A DNA stretch of 9,823 bases, from assembly GCA_033722075.1 (NCBI GenBank), contig JAWVZU010000149.1, forward strand, positions 1 to 9,823, given 5' to 3'. Shown in pieces: positions 1-7,289 of this stretch. The stretch's first letter is position 1. The number at the start of each line of letters is the position of its first letter. This DNA is from JAWVZU01 sp033722075. Its GTDB lineage: Bacteria > Pseudomonadota > Gammaproteobacteria > Xanthomonadales > SZUA-38. The position numbers and the translations under genes are program-made. A model generated the notes under the pieces. That model did not search any database, was not told where the DNA came from, and saw nothing but the letters and a program-made list of their open reading frames with translations.

Positions 1-894
1 GCCACCGCCAACGTGGCCGGACGGCTCGACTGGGTCGGTATGCGCAACATCGAAGTGCCCATCAACCTCGCGGTGGAAGGCGGAGTGGCGCCGCAGGCCT
101 CTGCGCGCGTCACGGCCTACGTGAACCTCACCAACCCGGATGCGCGGGGCATTCACATGTCTCGGCTTTATCTCCTGGTGGATCAATGGCTGACCAACGA
201 ACCGCTGACGCCGTCCAGTCTCGGCGGGCTGGTCTCCGAGTTCATGCGGTCCCACGAGGACCTGAGCGATGGTGCCTTTGTGAGGGTGGATTTCGATTAC
301 CTCGTGCGTCGGCCTGCGCTCAAAAGTTCGCACAGCGGCTGGCGGCACTATCCTGTTTACGTCGCTGCGACGCATCGTGGCGGAAAGATCCGCTTCGAGG
401 TGGGCTGCGAAGTGGTGTATTCGAGCACCTGTCCCTGCTCGGCGGCGCTCGCCAGGCAGCTGATCCAGCAACAGTTCGAGAAGGACTTCGGCTCGGCCGA
501 GGAACTGGACTACGACGAGATCGTCGAATGGCTGGGCTCGGAACGCGGCATCTGTGCGACGCCTCACAGCCAGCGCAGCAAGGCGGAAGTACGGATCGTC
601 GTCGGCGACGACTTCGACATGTTTCCGGTGCTCGACGTGATCGATCACGTCGAAGGGGTGCTGGGAACCCCGGTGCAGACTGCCGTGAAGCGCGAGGACG
701 AGCAGGCGTTCGCCCGGGTCAACGGCGAAAACCTGATGTTCTGCGAAGACGCCGCCCGGCGGATCAAGCAGGGGCTCGAGGAAGAGCCCCGTTATCGGGA
801 CTTCTGGATTCGTGCCAGCCACCTGGAAAGTCTCCACCCCCACGATGCGGTTGCGGAAGCCTGCAAGGGCGTGCCCGGGGGTTTCACCGCTTAG
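1..894 (+). CDS. folE2: GTP cyclohydrolase FolE2 (type IB), 5' end missing
   Basis: This enzyme converts GTP to 7,8-dihydroneopterin triphosphate, the first step of folate synthesis and of the queuosine precursor route, in the cytoplasm. The frame is open from base 1, and the GTG at 13 is internal. The first visible residues (RLDWVGMRNIEVPI) match the usual N-terminal start of the fold, so I infer only about 10-25 residues are missing. Family landmarks are NLTNPDARGIHMSRLY, the CPCS motif with the active-site cysteine (codon 430-432), FCEDAARRI and the C-terminal ESLHPHDAVAE. The stop is TAG at 892-894. In many bacteria FolE2 replaces zinc-dependent FolE under Zur control in zinc shortage; the promoter lies outside the window, so this cannot be checked here. 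A short T-rich tract follows the stop, but no good terminator stem precedes it. Confidence 0.95.
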   Translation, partial: ATANVAGRLDWVGMRNIEVPINLAVEGGVAPQASARVTAYVNLTNPDARGIHMSRLYLLVDQWLTNEPLTPSSLGGLVSEFMRSHEDLSDGAFVRVDFDYLVRRPALKSSHSGWRHYPVYVAATHRGGKIRFEVGCEVVYSSTCPCSAALARQLIQQQFEKDFGSAEELDYDEIVEWLGSERGICATPHSQRSKAEVRIVVGDDFDMFPVLDVIDHVEGVLGTPVQTAVKREDEQAFARVNGENLMFCEDAARRIKQGLEEEPRYRDFWIRASHLESLHPHDAVAEACKGVPGGFTA

Positions 895-964
895 GTCTTT
901 TTCTTCTCGTTGTGTGTCAGACCCATTTGCTAGGTTCCTGTTAATTCAGTAATCTCGCAGACAA

Positions 965-982
965 GAGCGCGGATCCGTGCTC
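965..982. repeat. 18-bp near-palindrome upstream of the DUF1329 lipoprotein gene
   Basis: GAGCGCGGA is followed directly by TCCGTGCTC. The arms are inverted with one mismatch, which would be a G-U pair in plus-strand RNA, giving a 7-bp stem with a GATC loop. It lies 32 bp upstream of the ATG at 1015 in the 120-bp gap after folE2. It could be an operator or a leader hairpin. No T run follows, so it is not a classic terminator. A poor promoter candidate precedes it (TTGCTA at 927-932, 17 bp, TAATCT at 950-955). Confidence 0.4.
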
Positions 983-1014
983 GGGAGGGTCAACACCACA
1001 ACGAGGGATTTCTC

Positions 1015-2982
1015 ATGTCCGACGATACGCGTCCGATTATCCGGCAGCTGAGGATGGTCATTCTCGGCATCGCCATCGGTGTTCTGGCTGCCGGTTGCGC
1101 CAGCCCCGGCGGTGAACAGGAAAGTGCGGCGACGGACTCGTCCGCCCAGGAAGAGCAGCGAGCCGAGCAGGAAGCGCACGAGGCGCAGCGCAAGGCCGAA
1201 GAGGCTGAGATGGCGGCCAAGGCGGAAGCGGAGCGCAAGGCCGAAGAAGCCGAGATGGCGGCCAAGGCGGAAGCGGAACGCAAGGCCAGGGAAGCCGAAA
1301 TGGCGGCCAAGGCGGAAGCGGAGCGCAAGGCCGAAGAGGCCGAGATGGCGGCCAAGGCGGAAGCGGAGCGCAGGGCCGAAGAAGCCGAGATGGCAGCCCA
1401 GGCCGAAGCTGAAGCGGAAGCGGCTCGTCAGGCCGAGGCCGAGCAGAAGGCTCGAGAGGAAGCAGAGCGAGCTGCGCAGGCTCAGGCCGAAGCCGAGCGG
1501 CGGGCGCAGGAAGAGGCACGGGCTCAGGCTGCGGCGGAGGCTGAACGCCGGGCGCGGGAGGAAGCCGAGCAGGCTGAGGCGACGCCGGCACCGGCGGCAC
1601 GGAGCGAAGCCATGGCGGCTGCGGCGGCCCGAGACGAAGAGCGCGCGCGCCAGGCTGCGGCGGGTGGCGAAGTCCGCTATGACGAAGACCGCGCGACCCC
1701 GGCCGAGATTGCCCGCCTGGGTAACGACCTGACGCCCACCGGTGCGGTGCGTGCAGGCAACGGTGACGGCACCATTCCGCCGTGGACCGGAGGAATCACC
1801 TCACCGCCGGCCGGCTACTCGGTTGGTGATCATCATCCGGATCCGTTTCCGGGCGACCGGCCCTTGTTCTCGATCACCGGCGCCAACTACCAGCAATACA
1901 GCGGCAAGCTCTCCGTCGGCCAGATCGCGATGTTCGAACGCTATCCGGACACTTACCGGATGGACGTCTATCCGACGCGCCGGAGCAGTTCTTTCCCGCA
2001 GCGTATCTATGACAAGACCATCGAGAATGCCAGCACCGGACGCCTTACGCCGAACGGAGAGGGCGTGCTGGACGTGGCTGAAGGCTTTCCGTTCCCGATT
2101 CCAAAGAACGGTCCGCAGCTGATCTGGAATCACAAGATGAAGTTCAAGGGTGTTTCCCAGCTGCGCTACAACAACCAGGTCGCCCCGACCGCCAACGGTG
2201 CCTACACGGTCATCCGGCTGCGCGAGGAAACGTTGGGGCTGTACTGGCGTGAAGGCAACACGATCGAGGACATCAACAACATCCTGCTCTACTTCTACCA
2301 GCTGGTGGAAGGACCGGCGCGCCTGGCCGGTAACGTGCTGCTCGTGCACGAGACCCTGAACCAGGTGGAGCAGCTTCGCCAGGCCTGGATCTACAACCCC
2401 GGGCAGCGCCGGGTTCGCCGTGCGCCCAATGTCGCCTATGACAATCCGGGCACCGCGTCCGACGGGCTGCGGACGAACGACATGACGGACATGTTCAATG
2501 GTGCGCTGGACCGTTACGTATGGCGTCTCGTGGGCAAGCAGGAAATGTATGTGCCCTATAACTCCTACAAGGCGCACAGCGACCAGGTCAATCTCGACGA
2601 TATGGTCAAACCCGGCCACCTCAATCCGGACTACATGCGCTATGAGTTGCACCGGATCTGGATCGTAGACGCCAACCTGAAGAGCGGGGTCCGGCATATC
2701 AATCCGCGCCGCACCTTCTACCTGGACGAGGACAGCTACCAGATCCTGCTGGCGGATCACTATGATTCGCGCGGAAACCTGTGGCGATTCTCCGAGGCGC
2801 ACAGCATCAACTACTACGAAGTGCCGACCTTCTGGTCGACGATCGAGACCCACCATGACCTGCAGTCGGGCCGGTACATCGCGGTCGGCCTCGACAACCA
2901 GGAGATCGTGAACGACTTCAACTTCAAGACCGAACCAGCCGACTATACCCCGCAGTCGCTGCGGCAGCGGGGACGGCGCTAG
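1015..2982 (+). CDS. Outer-membrane-type lipoprotein with TolA-like helical repeats fused to DUF1329
   Basis: The 655-residue product has three parts. Residues 1-27 are a lipoprotein signal: a basic start, a hydrophobic stretch, and the lipobox LAAGC with Cys28. Residue +2 is Ala, not Asp, which predicts outer-membrane sorting. Residues about 40-215 are Ala/Glu/Lys/Arg-rich and strongly helical, including five 15-residue repeats (60-134), resembling TolA domain II. From about residue 230 to the end it is a DUF1329 (PF07044) protein, starting at ARLGNDLTPTGAVRAGN and continuing through GDGTIPPWTGG. DUF1329 proteins are usually about 450 residues with a plain signal peptide followed directly by this motif, so the lipid anchor and helical arm are an unusual addition. 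The molecular function of DUF1329 is not established; a LolB-like, lipid-handling envelope role is often suggested. The start is supported by GAGGGA at 1003-1008, 6 bp before the ATG. The gene converges with the permease gene, 18 bp away. Confidence 0.9.
   Translation: MSDDTRPIIRQLRMVILGIAIGVLAAGCASPGGEQESAATDSSAQEEQRAEQEAHEAQRKAEEAEMAAKAEAERKAEEAEMAAKAEAERKAREAEMAAKAEAERKAEEAEMAAKAEAERRAEEAEMAAQAEAEAEAARQAEAEQKAREEAERAAQAQAEAERRAQEEARAQAAAEAERRAREEAEQAEATPAPAARSEAMAAAAARDEERARQAAAGGEVRYDEDRATPAEIARLGNDLTPTGAVRAGNGDGTIPPWTGGITSPPAGYSVGDHHPDPFPGDRPLFSITGANYQQYSGKLSVGQIAMFERYPDTYRMDVYPTRRSSSFPQRIYDKTIENASTGRLTPNGEGVLDVAEGFPFPIPKNGPQLIWNHKMKFKGVSQLRYNNQVAPTANGAYTVIRLREETLGLYWREGNTIEDINNILLYFYQLVEGPARLAGNVLLVHETLNQVEQLRQAWIYNPGQRRVRRAPNVAYDNPGTASDGLRTNDMTDMFNGALDRYVWRLVGKQEMYVPYNSYKAHSDQVNLDDMVKPGHLNPDYMRYELHRIWIVDANLKSGVRHINPRRTFYLDEDSYQILLADHYDSRGNLWRFSEAHSINYYEVPTFWSTIETHHDLQSGRYIAVGLDNQEIVNDFNFKTEPADYTPQSLRQRGRR
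1192..1416 (+). repeat. Five tandem 45-bp units encoding 15-residue helical repeats
   Basis: Units begin at 1192, 1237, 1282, 1327 and 1372. Each encodes a version of KAEEAEMAAKAEAER. Units 1-4 differ at only a few bases (for example GAGGCT versus GAAGCC, and AGG replacing GAA in unit 3), and unit 5 is the most diverged. Near-identity at the DNA level points to recent tandem duplication and possible copy-number variation. The 45-bp period keeps the reading frame, so gain or loss would lengthen or shorten the helical arm of the lipoprotein without breaking it. Confidence 0.95.
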
Positions 2983-3000
2983 GTCCAACCTCTGGTGGGG

Positions 3001-3975
3001 TCAGGTGTCGTCGCGATAGCGGCGGATGAAGATCGCCCCGGTGATGAACACCGCGCCGATCGCCAGGCCCCACCACAGGTCCGCATCGGAGAAGCGCCGA
3101 ACCAGGGCCGCAAAGGAGATCGGCAGCGAACCGTCGTCGACCCGCTCGAGCTGGGAGAAGCCGACGATGCCGACCTGCGCCTGGTCGTCACCGACGCTCA
3201 TGGCGATCGGGAGTACCCCGCCGAACAGGCGCTCCCCCAGCAGCTTCCACCACCAATGGTCGTCGAAGCGAAGATACTGGGTAATGCGGAACCAGCTCAT
3301 GAACAGCCCGACCATGATCGGCGGGACGACCGCCCACAGGAACGCCTTGCCGCGGGCGAAGGCCGAGGTGAGCAGGAGCCAGCCCCAGATCGGCGCCATC
3401 CACAACGCGTGGACCACGTAGCCGGCCAGCAGCAGCGACCAGACGTAGAGCGGATCGGCGGGACCCCAGAGATAGTCCCAGACGCCGATATCCGCATGCC
3501 ACAGGAGAACGGTCGCGATCAGCAGGAGCACGATCTGGGTCGCGGCCATGGCGCCCAGCGTCAGGAGCGGGGCCATGATCGCCGCCGCGGTCAGCTTGGA
3601 CATCACGGTCTGCGTGTCCGAGATCGGCAGAGACTTCCAGAACAGAATGCTGCGATCCTTGCGGTCGTCGTAGAGTGCCCCGAGCAGGTAGAAGAATACG
3701 ACGAAGAACAGCACGCCGTTGAAGAGGGCAGAGAGCCCGAACAGGTTCGCGTCCCACACCAGCTCCAGGCGGCTCGGATCCACGGTCTTCAGCTGCTCGA
3801 CGGCCTGGGCGATCATGAATTCCTGGCCATTGACCTTTTCGACCAGCACGGCGGCGCCGGAGATGGTCAGGAGCGCGAAGAAGATCAACAGCCCGCCCAC
3901 GACCAGGGGCGTGGTCAGAAAAGCGCCCCGGTTCTCCCAGAACTCGCGGCGCATCAGGGTCACGAATGCCTTCAT
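3001..3975 (-). CDS. ABC-2 type transporter permease of the ytr-like operon
   Basis: This 324-residue integral inner-membrane protein should pair with the adjacent ATPase; the substrate is unknown. I count about six hydrophobic segments: roughly 20-40, 78-101, 128-157, 176-200, 210-228 and 300-318. The first two are separated by an extracytoplasmic loop of about 38 residues. A charged cytoplasmic motif DDRKDRSILFWKSLPIS (103-119) follows the second segment and is typical of ABC-2 permeases of this group. The start codon overlaps the stop of the ATPase gene in an ATGA (3972-3975), a sign of translational coupling. Only one permease is present, so a homodimer is the simplest arrangement. It ends 18 bp from the convergent DUF1329 gene, with no clear terminator between them. 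Confidence 0.9.
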   Translation of the reverse strand: MKAFVTLMRREFWENRGAFLTTPLVVGGLLIFFALLTISGAAVLVEKVNGQEFMIAQAVEQLKTVDPSRLELVWDANLFGLSALFNGVLFFVVFFYLLGALYDDRKDRSILFWKSLPISDTQTVMSKLTAAAIMAPLLTLGAMAATQIVLLLIATVLLWHADIGVWDYLWGPADPLYVWSLLLAGYVVHALWMAPIWGWLLLTSAFARGKAFLWAVVPPIMVGLFMSWFRITQYLRFDDHWWWKLLGERLFGGVLPIAMSVGDDQAQVGIVGFSQLERVDDGSLPISFAALVRRFSDADLWWGLAIGAVFITGAIFIRRYRDDT

Positions 3976-4829
3976 GCTTCCGCTCCTTTCATGGTCGCCA
4001 CGAACAGGTCGGCGACGCTGGGGTTGTGGCGCTCACCCAGTTCCGCAAGCTGGCGTGGATCGGCGCCGTCAAACAGGAACACGATCTTGCCGAAGACTTC
4101 GCGTTCGTAGATCGGGTTCATGGCCCGGGCTTCCTCCACCAGGTCGGGGCCGACCATCACCTCGGTAAAGCGTTCCTGAACCTCGTCCATGCTGGTGTTG
4201 AGGACAATTTTTCCGTCGTTGATGAACATCAGGTCGGTGAGGATGTGCTCGACCTCTTCGACCTGGTGGGTGGTGATGATGATGGTTCGCTCGCCGTCGA
4301 AATAGTCATTCAGCAGGTTGCTGTAGAATTCCTTGCGGTAGATGATGTCCAGCCCCAGGGTCGGTTCGTCGAGAACCAGCAGCCGGGCGTCGATCGCCAT
4401 GACCAGCGCCAGGTGCAGCTGCGCGATCATGCCCTTGGAGAGTTCCTTGACCCGGCTGCGCGGCTTGATCTTGGTCCGGCTCAGGAAATGAGCCGCCTTC
4501 TCGCGCGAGAACTTCGGGTGCACCCCTTCGACGAAGTCGAGCGTCTGGTTGACGCGGATCCAGCGCGGCAGGACGGCCACATCGGCAATGAAGCAGACGT
4601 CCTTCATCAGCCTGTGACGCTGTTTCATGGGATCCAGGCCCAGCACCTCGAGACTGCCGCCGAAGCTGGTCAGGCCGAGCACTGCCTTGAGAGCGGTGGT
4701 CTTTCCGGCGCCGTTGGGACCAATGAGTCCCACGATGCGACCGGCCTCGACGTCGAAGTCCACGTTATCCAGCGCAACGGACTTGCCGTAGGTCTTGGTC
4801 AGACCCCGCGCTTTGACGATTACCGACAT
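3972..4829 (-). CDS. ABC transporter ATP-binding protein of the ytr-like operon
   Basis: The 285-residue protein is the nucleotide-binding subunit for the downstream permease. It has Walker A GPNGAGKTT (37-45), a signature in the reduced form LSKGM (130-134), Walker B LLVLDEPTLGLD (150-161) with catalytic Glu155, and the switch histidine in TTHQVEE (His188). The Q-loop position reads FIADVAVLP (80-88), so the usual Gln appears to be Asp83. Residues after about 225 form a C-terminal extension seen in ABC-2 exporters. The start is supported by GGGGAG six bases upstream. The gene lies 13 bp after the GntR regulator gene and overlaps the permease by four bases, so the genes are almost certainly co-transcribed. 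Related YtrA-controlled ABC systems respond to envelope stress, antibiotics or acetoin in other bacteria; the cargo here cannot be told from sequence. Confidence 0.93.
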   Translation of the reverse strand: MSVIVKARGLTKTYGKSVALDNVDFDVEAGRIVGLIGPNGAGKTTALKAVLGLTSFGGSLEVLGLDPMKQRHRLMKDVCFIADVAVLPRWIRVNQTLDFVEGVHPKFSREKAAHFLSRTKIKPRSRVKELSKGMIAQLHLALVMAIDARLLVLDEPTLGLDIIYRKEFYSNLLNDYFDGERTIIITTHQVEEVEHILTDLMFINDGKIVLNTSMDEVQERFTEVMVGPDLVEEARAMNPIYEREVFGKIVFLFDGADPRQLAELGERHNPSVADLFVATMKGAEA

Positions 4830-4842
4830 GAATGTCTCCCCT

Positions 4843-5202
4843 TCAATCCTGTTCTATGCCGCCCAGCAGCTTTTCCGGGTCCAGCCCCAGACGGAGGATG
4901 CGATCCCGCAGGTGCGGCCATTCCTCGGTCAGGAACTTGTCGCGCTCCGCTTTCAGCAGTGCCTGTTTGGCACCCTTGCGCACGAACATCCCCAGGCCCC
5001 GCCGTCGCTCAACCAGTTCGTCATCGACCAGGGACTGGTAGGCCTTTGAAACGGTGATCGGGTTGAGCTGAAAGTCCGCGGCGACCTTGCGCACGGACGG
5101 CAAAGGATCACCCTCACCGAGAACCCCGTCGAGGATCATGTCGACGGCGTGTTCTCGAAGCTGGACGTAGATCGGCTGGCTATCGTTCCACTTCGTCTGC
5201 AT
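4843..5202 (-). CDS. GntR-family transcriptional regulator, YtrA subfamily
   Basis: The 119-residue protein starts MQTKWNDSQPIYVQL. A winged helix-turn-helix covers residues about 11-74, with DPLPSVRKVAADFQLN and the recognition helix region PITVSKAYQSL, then the wing ending GMFVRKG. A short helical tail follows, with no large effector domain. That layout and length are typical of YtrA-type GntR repressors, which sit at the head of ABC transporter operons and repress them. I chose the ATG at 5202 because the frame further upstream has no GntR-like sequence and runs antisense through the small membrane gene and into sat/cysC. The Shine-Dalgarno is weak (GAAAG), and the gene starts eight bases after the small membrane gene stops, so translational coupling is likely. 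It probably binds the palindrome at 5438-5463 and represses its own operon. Confidence 0.92.
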   Translation of the reverse strand: MQTKWNDSQPIYVQLREHAVDMILDGVLGEGDPLPSVRKVAADFQLNPITVSKAYQSLVDDELVERRRGLGMFVRKGAKQALLKAERDKFLTEEWPHLRDRILRLGLDPEKLLGGIEQD

Positions 5203-5210
5203 CAGCGCTT

Positions 5211-5417
5211 TCAGAAAACGATCAGATCCAGCGCGCTGCGTCGCTTGCAGTCGGCCCGGGCGGGTTCCGAACTGGCGGTCAGGTCGGCGGTTGCTTCCGA
5301 TTCCGCGGACGGGCGTTCCACGACCAGCGCGGCGGCACCGATCATGATGCTCATTGCCGCGACCTGGGCCGCCATGATCGAGAGCAGTACTCGAAGGATG
5401 TTCCGTTGGCGTTGCAT
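5211..5417 (-). CDS. Small single-pass membrane protein, first gene of the ytr-like operon
   Basis: The predicted 68-residue product starts MQRQRNILRV. It has one long hydrophobic helix (about residues 8-33), then a polar tail rich in Ala, Ser and Glu (34-55) and a basic CKRR patch near residue 57. I do not recognise a family. It is supported as a gene by its place between the operon promoter and gntR, the eight-base gap to gntR, mostly G/C third codon positions and the membrane segment. The frame is open further upstream to 5474, but those codons cover the palindrome and the predicted -10 box, so they should not be transcribed. Against it, the ATG at 5417 has no good Shine-Dalgarno. It could be a signal-anchored peptide, an accessory subunit of the ABC transporter, or a leader peptide. 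Confidence 0.55.
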   Translation of the reverse strand: MQRQRNILRVLLSIMAAQVAAMSIMIGAAALVVERPSAESEATADLTASSEPARADCKRRSALDLIVF

Positions 5418-5437
5418 GGTTCGCACCGTTACCGATT

Positions 5438-5463
5438 GGGTGTTGTAGTGAACTATAACACCC
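5438..5463. promoter_or_regulatory. 26-bp palindromic operator, predicted YtrA-type binding site
   Basis: GGGTGTTGTAGT (5438-5449) and ACTATAACACCC (5452-5463) are inverted repeats separated by two bases, with 11 of 12 positions matching. The site contains GGTG-N16-CACC exactly (5439-5442 and 5459-5462). From memory, this is the consensus reported for a YtrA-type GntR regulator of Xanthomonas citri. It overlaps the predicted -10 box of the operon that encodes the GntR protein, so binding would block RNA polymerase and give negative autoregulation. Confidence 0.8.
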
Positions 5464-5481
5464 GTAGGCAGCAAAGCTCAA
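5452..5481 (-). promoter_or_regulatory. Predicted sigma-70 promoter of the ytr-like operon
   Basis: On the minus strand, TTGAGC (5481-5476) and TATAGT (5457-5452) are separated by 18 bp. TATAGT is preceded by TG one base away, making an extended -10. The start of transcription would fall near 5445, giving a leader of about 27 nt before the ATG at 5417. The -10 box lies inside the palindromic operator. Confidence 0.6.
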
Positions 5482-5516
5482 CGTGACGGAAGTCATGGCC
5501 GGCTCGAGGTGACCCT

Positions 5517-7235
5517 CTAGCGTTGGATGCTGATCAGCCCCAGCTGCTCGAGCTTGAGGATGATGCGCTGTACAGCCTCGTCGGGCGGGCATTCCGACGT
5601 ATCGATGCGCAGTTCCGGCGTTTCCGGTTCTTCGTAGGGATCGCTGATCCCGGTGAATTCCTTGATCTTGCCGGCCCGGGCCATGGCGTAGAGCCCCTTG
5701 CGATCCCGCTCCTCGCACACTTCCAACGGCGTCGACACGTGGATCTCGATGAAGCCACCGAGCGGGCTGACCATGTCGCGCACCTCACGCCGGGTGGAGC
5801 GGTAGGGCGCGATCGGTGCGCAGATGGCCACGCCGCCGTTCTTGGTGATTTCGCTGGCCACGAAGCCGATTCGAAGGACGTTGATGTTGCGATGCTCCTT
5901 GGAGAAGCCGAGTTCGCTCGAGAGGTGTTTGCGCACGATGTCGCCGTCGAGCAGCGTCACGGGGCGGCCGCCGATTTCCATCAGCTTGACCATCAGCGCG
6001 TTTGCGATGGTCGATTTGCCGGCACCCGAGAGGCCGGTGAAGAACACCGTGAAGCCCTGGCGCGAGCGTGGCGGATAACTGCGCCGCAGTTCCTCGACGA
6101 CCTCCGGATAGGAAAACCATTCCGGAATGCTCAGACCTTCCTGGAGGCGTCGGCGGAGTTCCGTCCCGGAAATGTTGAGCACGGTCTCGCCTTCCTGGAC
6201 CTGATCGATGCCGACATACTGGGCCCGGTCCTGAACGTAGACCATGGCCTTGAAGGGCACCATTTCGATGCCGAGCTCGGCCTGGTGTTGCTGAACCAGG
6301 TCCTGGGCGTCGTAGGGACCGTAGAAATCGATGCCGTCGCGATCCTTGCCCGGACCGGCGTGGTCACGGCCGATGATCAGGTGACTGCAGCCGTGATTCT
6401 TGCGAATGATCGCGTGCCACAATGCCTCGCGGGGCCCGCCCATGCGCATCGCCAGGTTCAGCAGGCTGAGCGTGGTGGTCTGGGCCGGGAACCGTTCCAG
6501 CAGCGCTTCGTAGCAGCGGACTCGCGTCATGTGATCGATGTCACCTGGCTTGGTGAGTCCCACTACCGGGTGGATCAGCAGGTTGGCCTGGGCTTCCTGG
6601 GCTGCCCGGAAGGTCAGTTCCTGGTGGGCCCTATGCATCGGATTGCGCGTCTGGAAGGCGACGATGCGGCTCCAGCCGAGGCGGTCGAATTCCTCGCGCA
6701 ACTGGGCCGGCGTCTTGCGCAGGTGGCGGAAATCGTAGTGCGTCGGTCGGGTAATGCCGCGAATCCGGCCTCCGACATAGACGCTGTTGCCCTGGTTCAG
6801 CAGCTGATGGACGCCGGGATGGGTATCGTCCTCAGTGCCGAAAACCTCGCGCGCCTCATGCGACCGGTCGGGCGTCCAGACCTCCTCGATGTCGAGGATG
6901 GCCAGGGCAACGCCCTCGGCATCCCGAAGTGTCAGGTGATCGGCCCCGTCCAGTTCTCCGGCGAATTCCTCGGTCACGTCCAGGGTGACCGGCATCGGCC
7001 AGAGGGTGCCGTCGGCCAGACGCATTTCGGACACGACCCGGTCGTAATCGGCACGGGCGAGGAAGCCGGTCAGCGGCGAGAAGGCGCCGGTCATCAGCAT
7101 TTCCAGGTCGCACAGCTGGCGGGCGGTCAGCGACCAGACCGGGTATTCGTTGGCCTCCTGCTTCAGCCGGTCGGCCTGGTCGCGCGGTGCAACCAGATCA
7201 ACCAGCTGTCCGCCGTGAGGTTCAATCATCGACAT
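5517..7235 (-). CDS. sat/cysC: Bifunctional sulfate adenylyltransferase / APS kinase (PAPS synthase)
   Basis: The 572-residue cytoplasmic enzyme makes adenosine 5'-phosphosulfate from ATP and sulfate and then phosphorylates it to PAPS. The N-terminal ATP sulfurylase part (about 1-390) has QTRNPMHRAH (195-204) and GRDHAGPG (289-296). The C-terminal APS kinase part (about 394-572) has Walker A GLSGAGKST (401-409), DGD (430-432), LGFSKEHRNIN, ICAPIAPYR, RDRKGLYAMARAG and FTGISDPYEEP. The kinase motifs are intact, unlike the regulatory C-terminal domain of fungal ATP sulfurylase, so both activities are expected. The Sat-CysC order is the bacterial fusion type, opposite to animal PAPS synthases. 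I place the start at 7235 (MSMIEPHGG) because GAGGG at 7249-7245 lies nine bases upstream; ATG 7244 has the same motif with almost no spacer, and ATG 7229 is also possible. No cysDN or APS/PAPS reductase gene is nearby. Confidence 0.93.
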   Translation of the reverse strand: MSMIEPHGGQLVDLVAPRDQADRLKQEANEYPVWSLTARQLCDLEMLMTGAFSPLTGFLARADYDRVVSEMRLADGTLWPMPVTLDVTEEFAGELDGADHLTLRDAEGVALAILDIEEVWTPDRSHEAREVFGTEDDTHPGVHQLLNQGNSVYVGGRIRGITRPTHYDFRHLRKTPAQLREEFDRLGWSRIVAFQTRNPMHRAHQELTFRAAQEAQANLLIHPVVGLTKPGDIDHMTRVRCYEALLERFPAQTTTLSLLNLAMRMGGPREALWHAIIRKNHGCSHLIIGRDHAGPGKDRDGIDFYGPYDAQDLVQQHQAELGIEMVPFKAMVYVQDRAQYVGIDQVQEGETVLNISGTELRRRLQEGLSIPEWFSYPEVVEELRRSYPPRSRQGFTVFFTGLSGAGKSTIANALMVKLMEIGGRPVTLLDGDIVRKHLSSELGFSKEHRNINVLRIGFVASEITKNGGVAICAPIAPYRSTRREVRDMVSPLGGFIEIHVSTPLEVCEERDRKGLYAMARAGKIKEFTGISDPYEEPETPELRIDTSECPPDEAVQRIILKLEQLGLISIQR

Positions 7236-7263
7236 CGGGTCCATCCCTCGAAAAAAGGCGCGT

Positions 7264-7269
7264 ATTGTA
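7264..7269 (-). promoter_or_regulatory. Candidate -10 box for sat/cysC
   Basis: TACAAT on the minus strand matches five of six consensus bases. It lies 28 bp upstream of the ATG at 7235, in the 127-bp divergent gap shared with the FKBP gene. No good -35 box is seen 16-18 bp further upstream, so an activator may be needed or the call may be wrong. Confidence 0.4.
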
Positions 7270-7289
7270 CGGGTAGCGGCGGTGTGATG

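Noticed and set aside
881..910. Possible rho-independent terminator after folE2
   Set aside because: A T-rich tract follows the stop codon, but no stable stem sits directly before it.
1058..1732. Arg/Pro-rich frames and Ser/Ala-rich antisense frames over the lipoprotein repeats
   Set aside because: They are alternate-frame readings of the 45-bp repeats and show only repeat-derived composition.
2995..4110. 371-codon plus-strand frame antisense to the ABC permease, and a similar one at 3966-5057 antisense to the ATPase and regulator
   Set aside because: The sequences are low in structure, rich in Gln, Glu, Asp and Arg, match no family I know and oppose clear transporter genes.
5203..5718. Upstream extension of the GntR reading frame to 5718
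   Set aside because: The extension runs antisense-frame through the small membrane gene, the promoter and the end of sat/cysC, and has no GntR-like sequence. The YtrA family starts near MQTKW.
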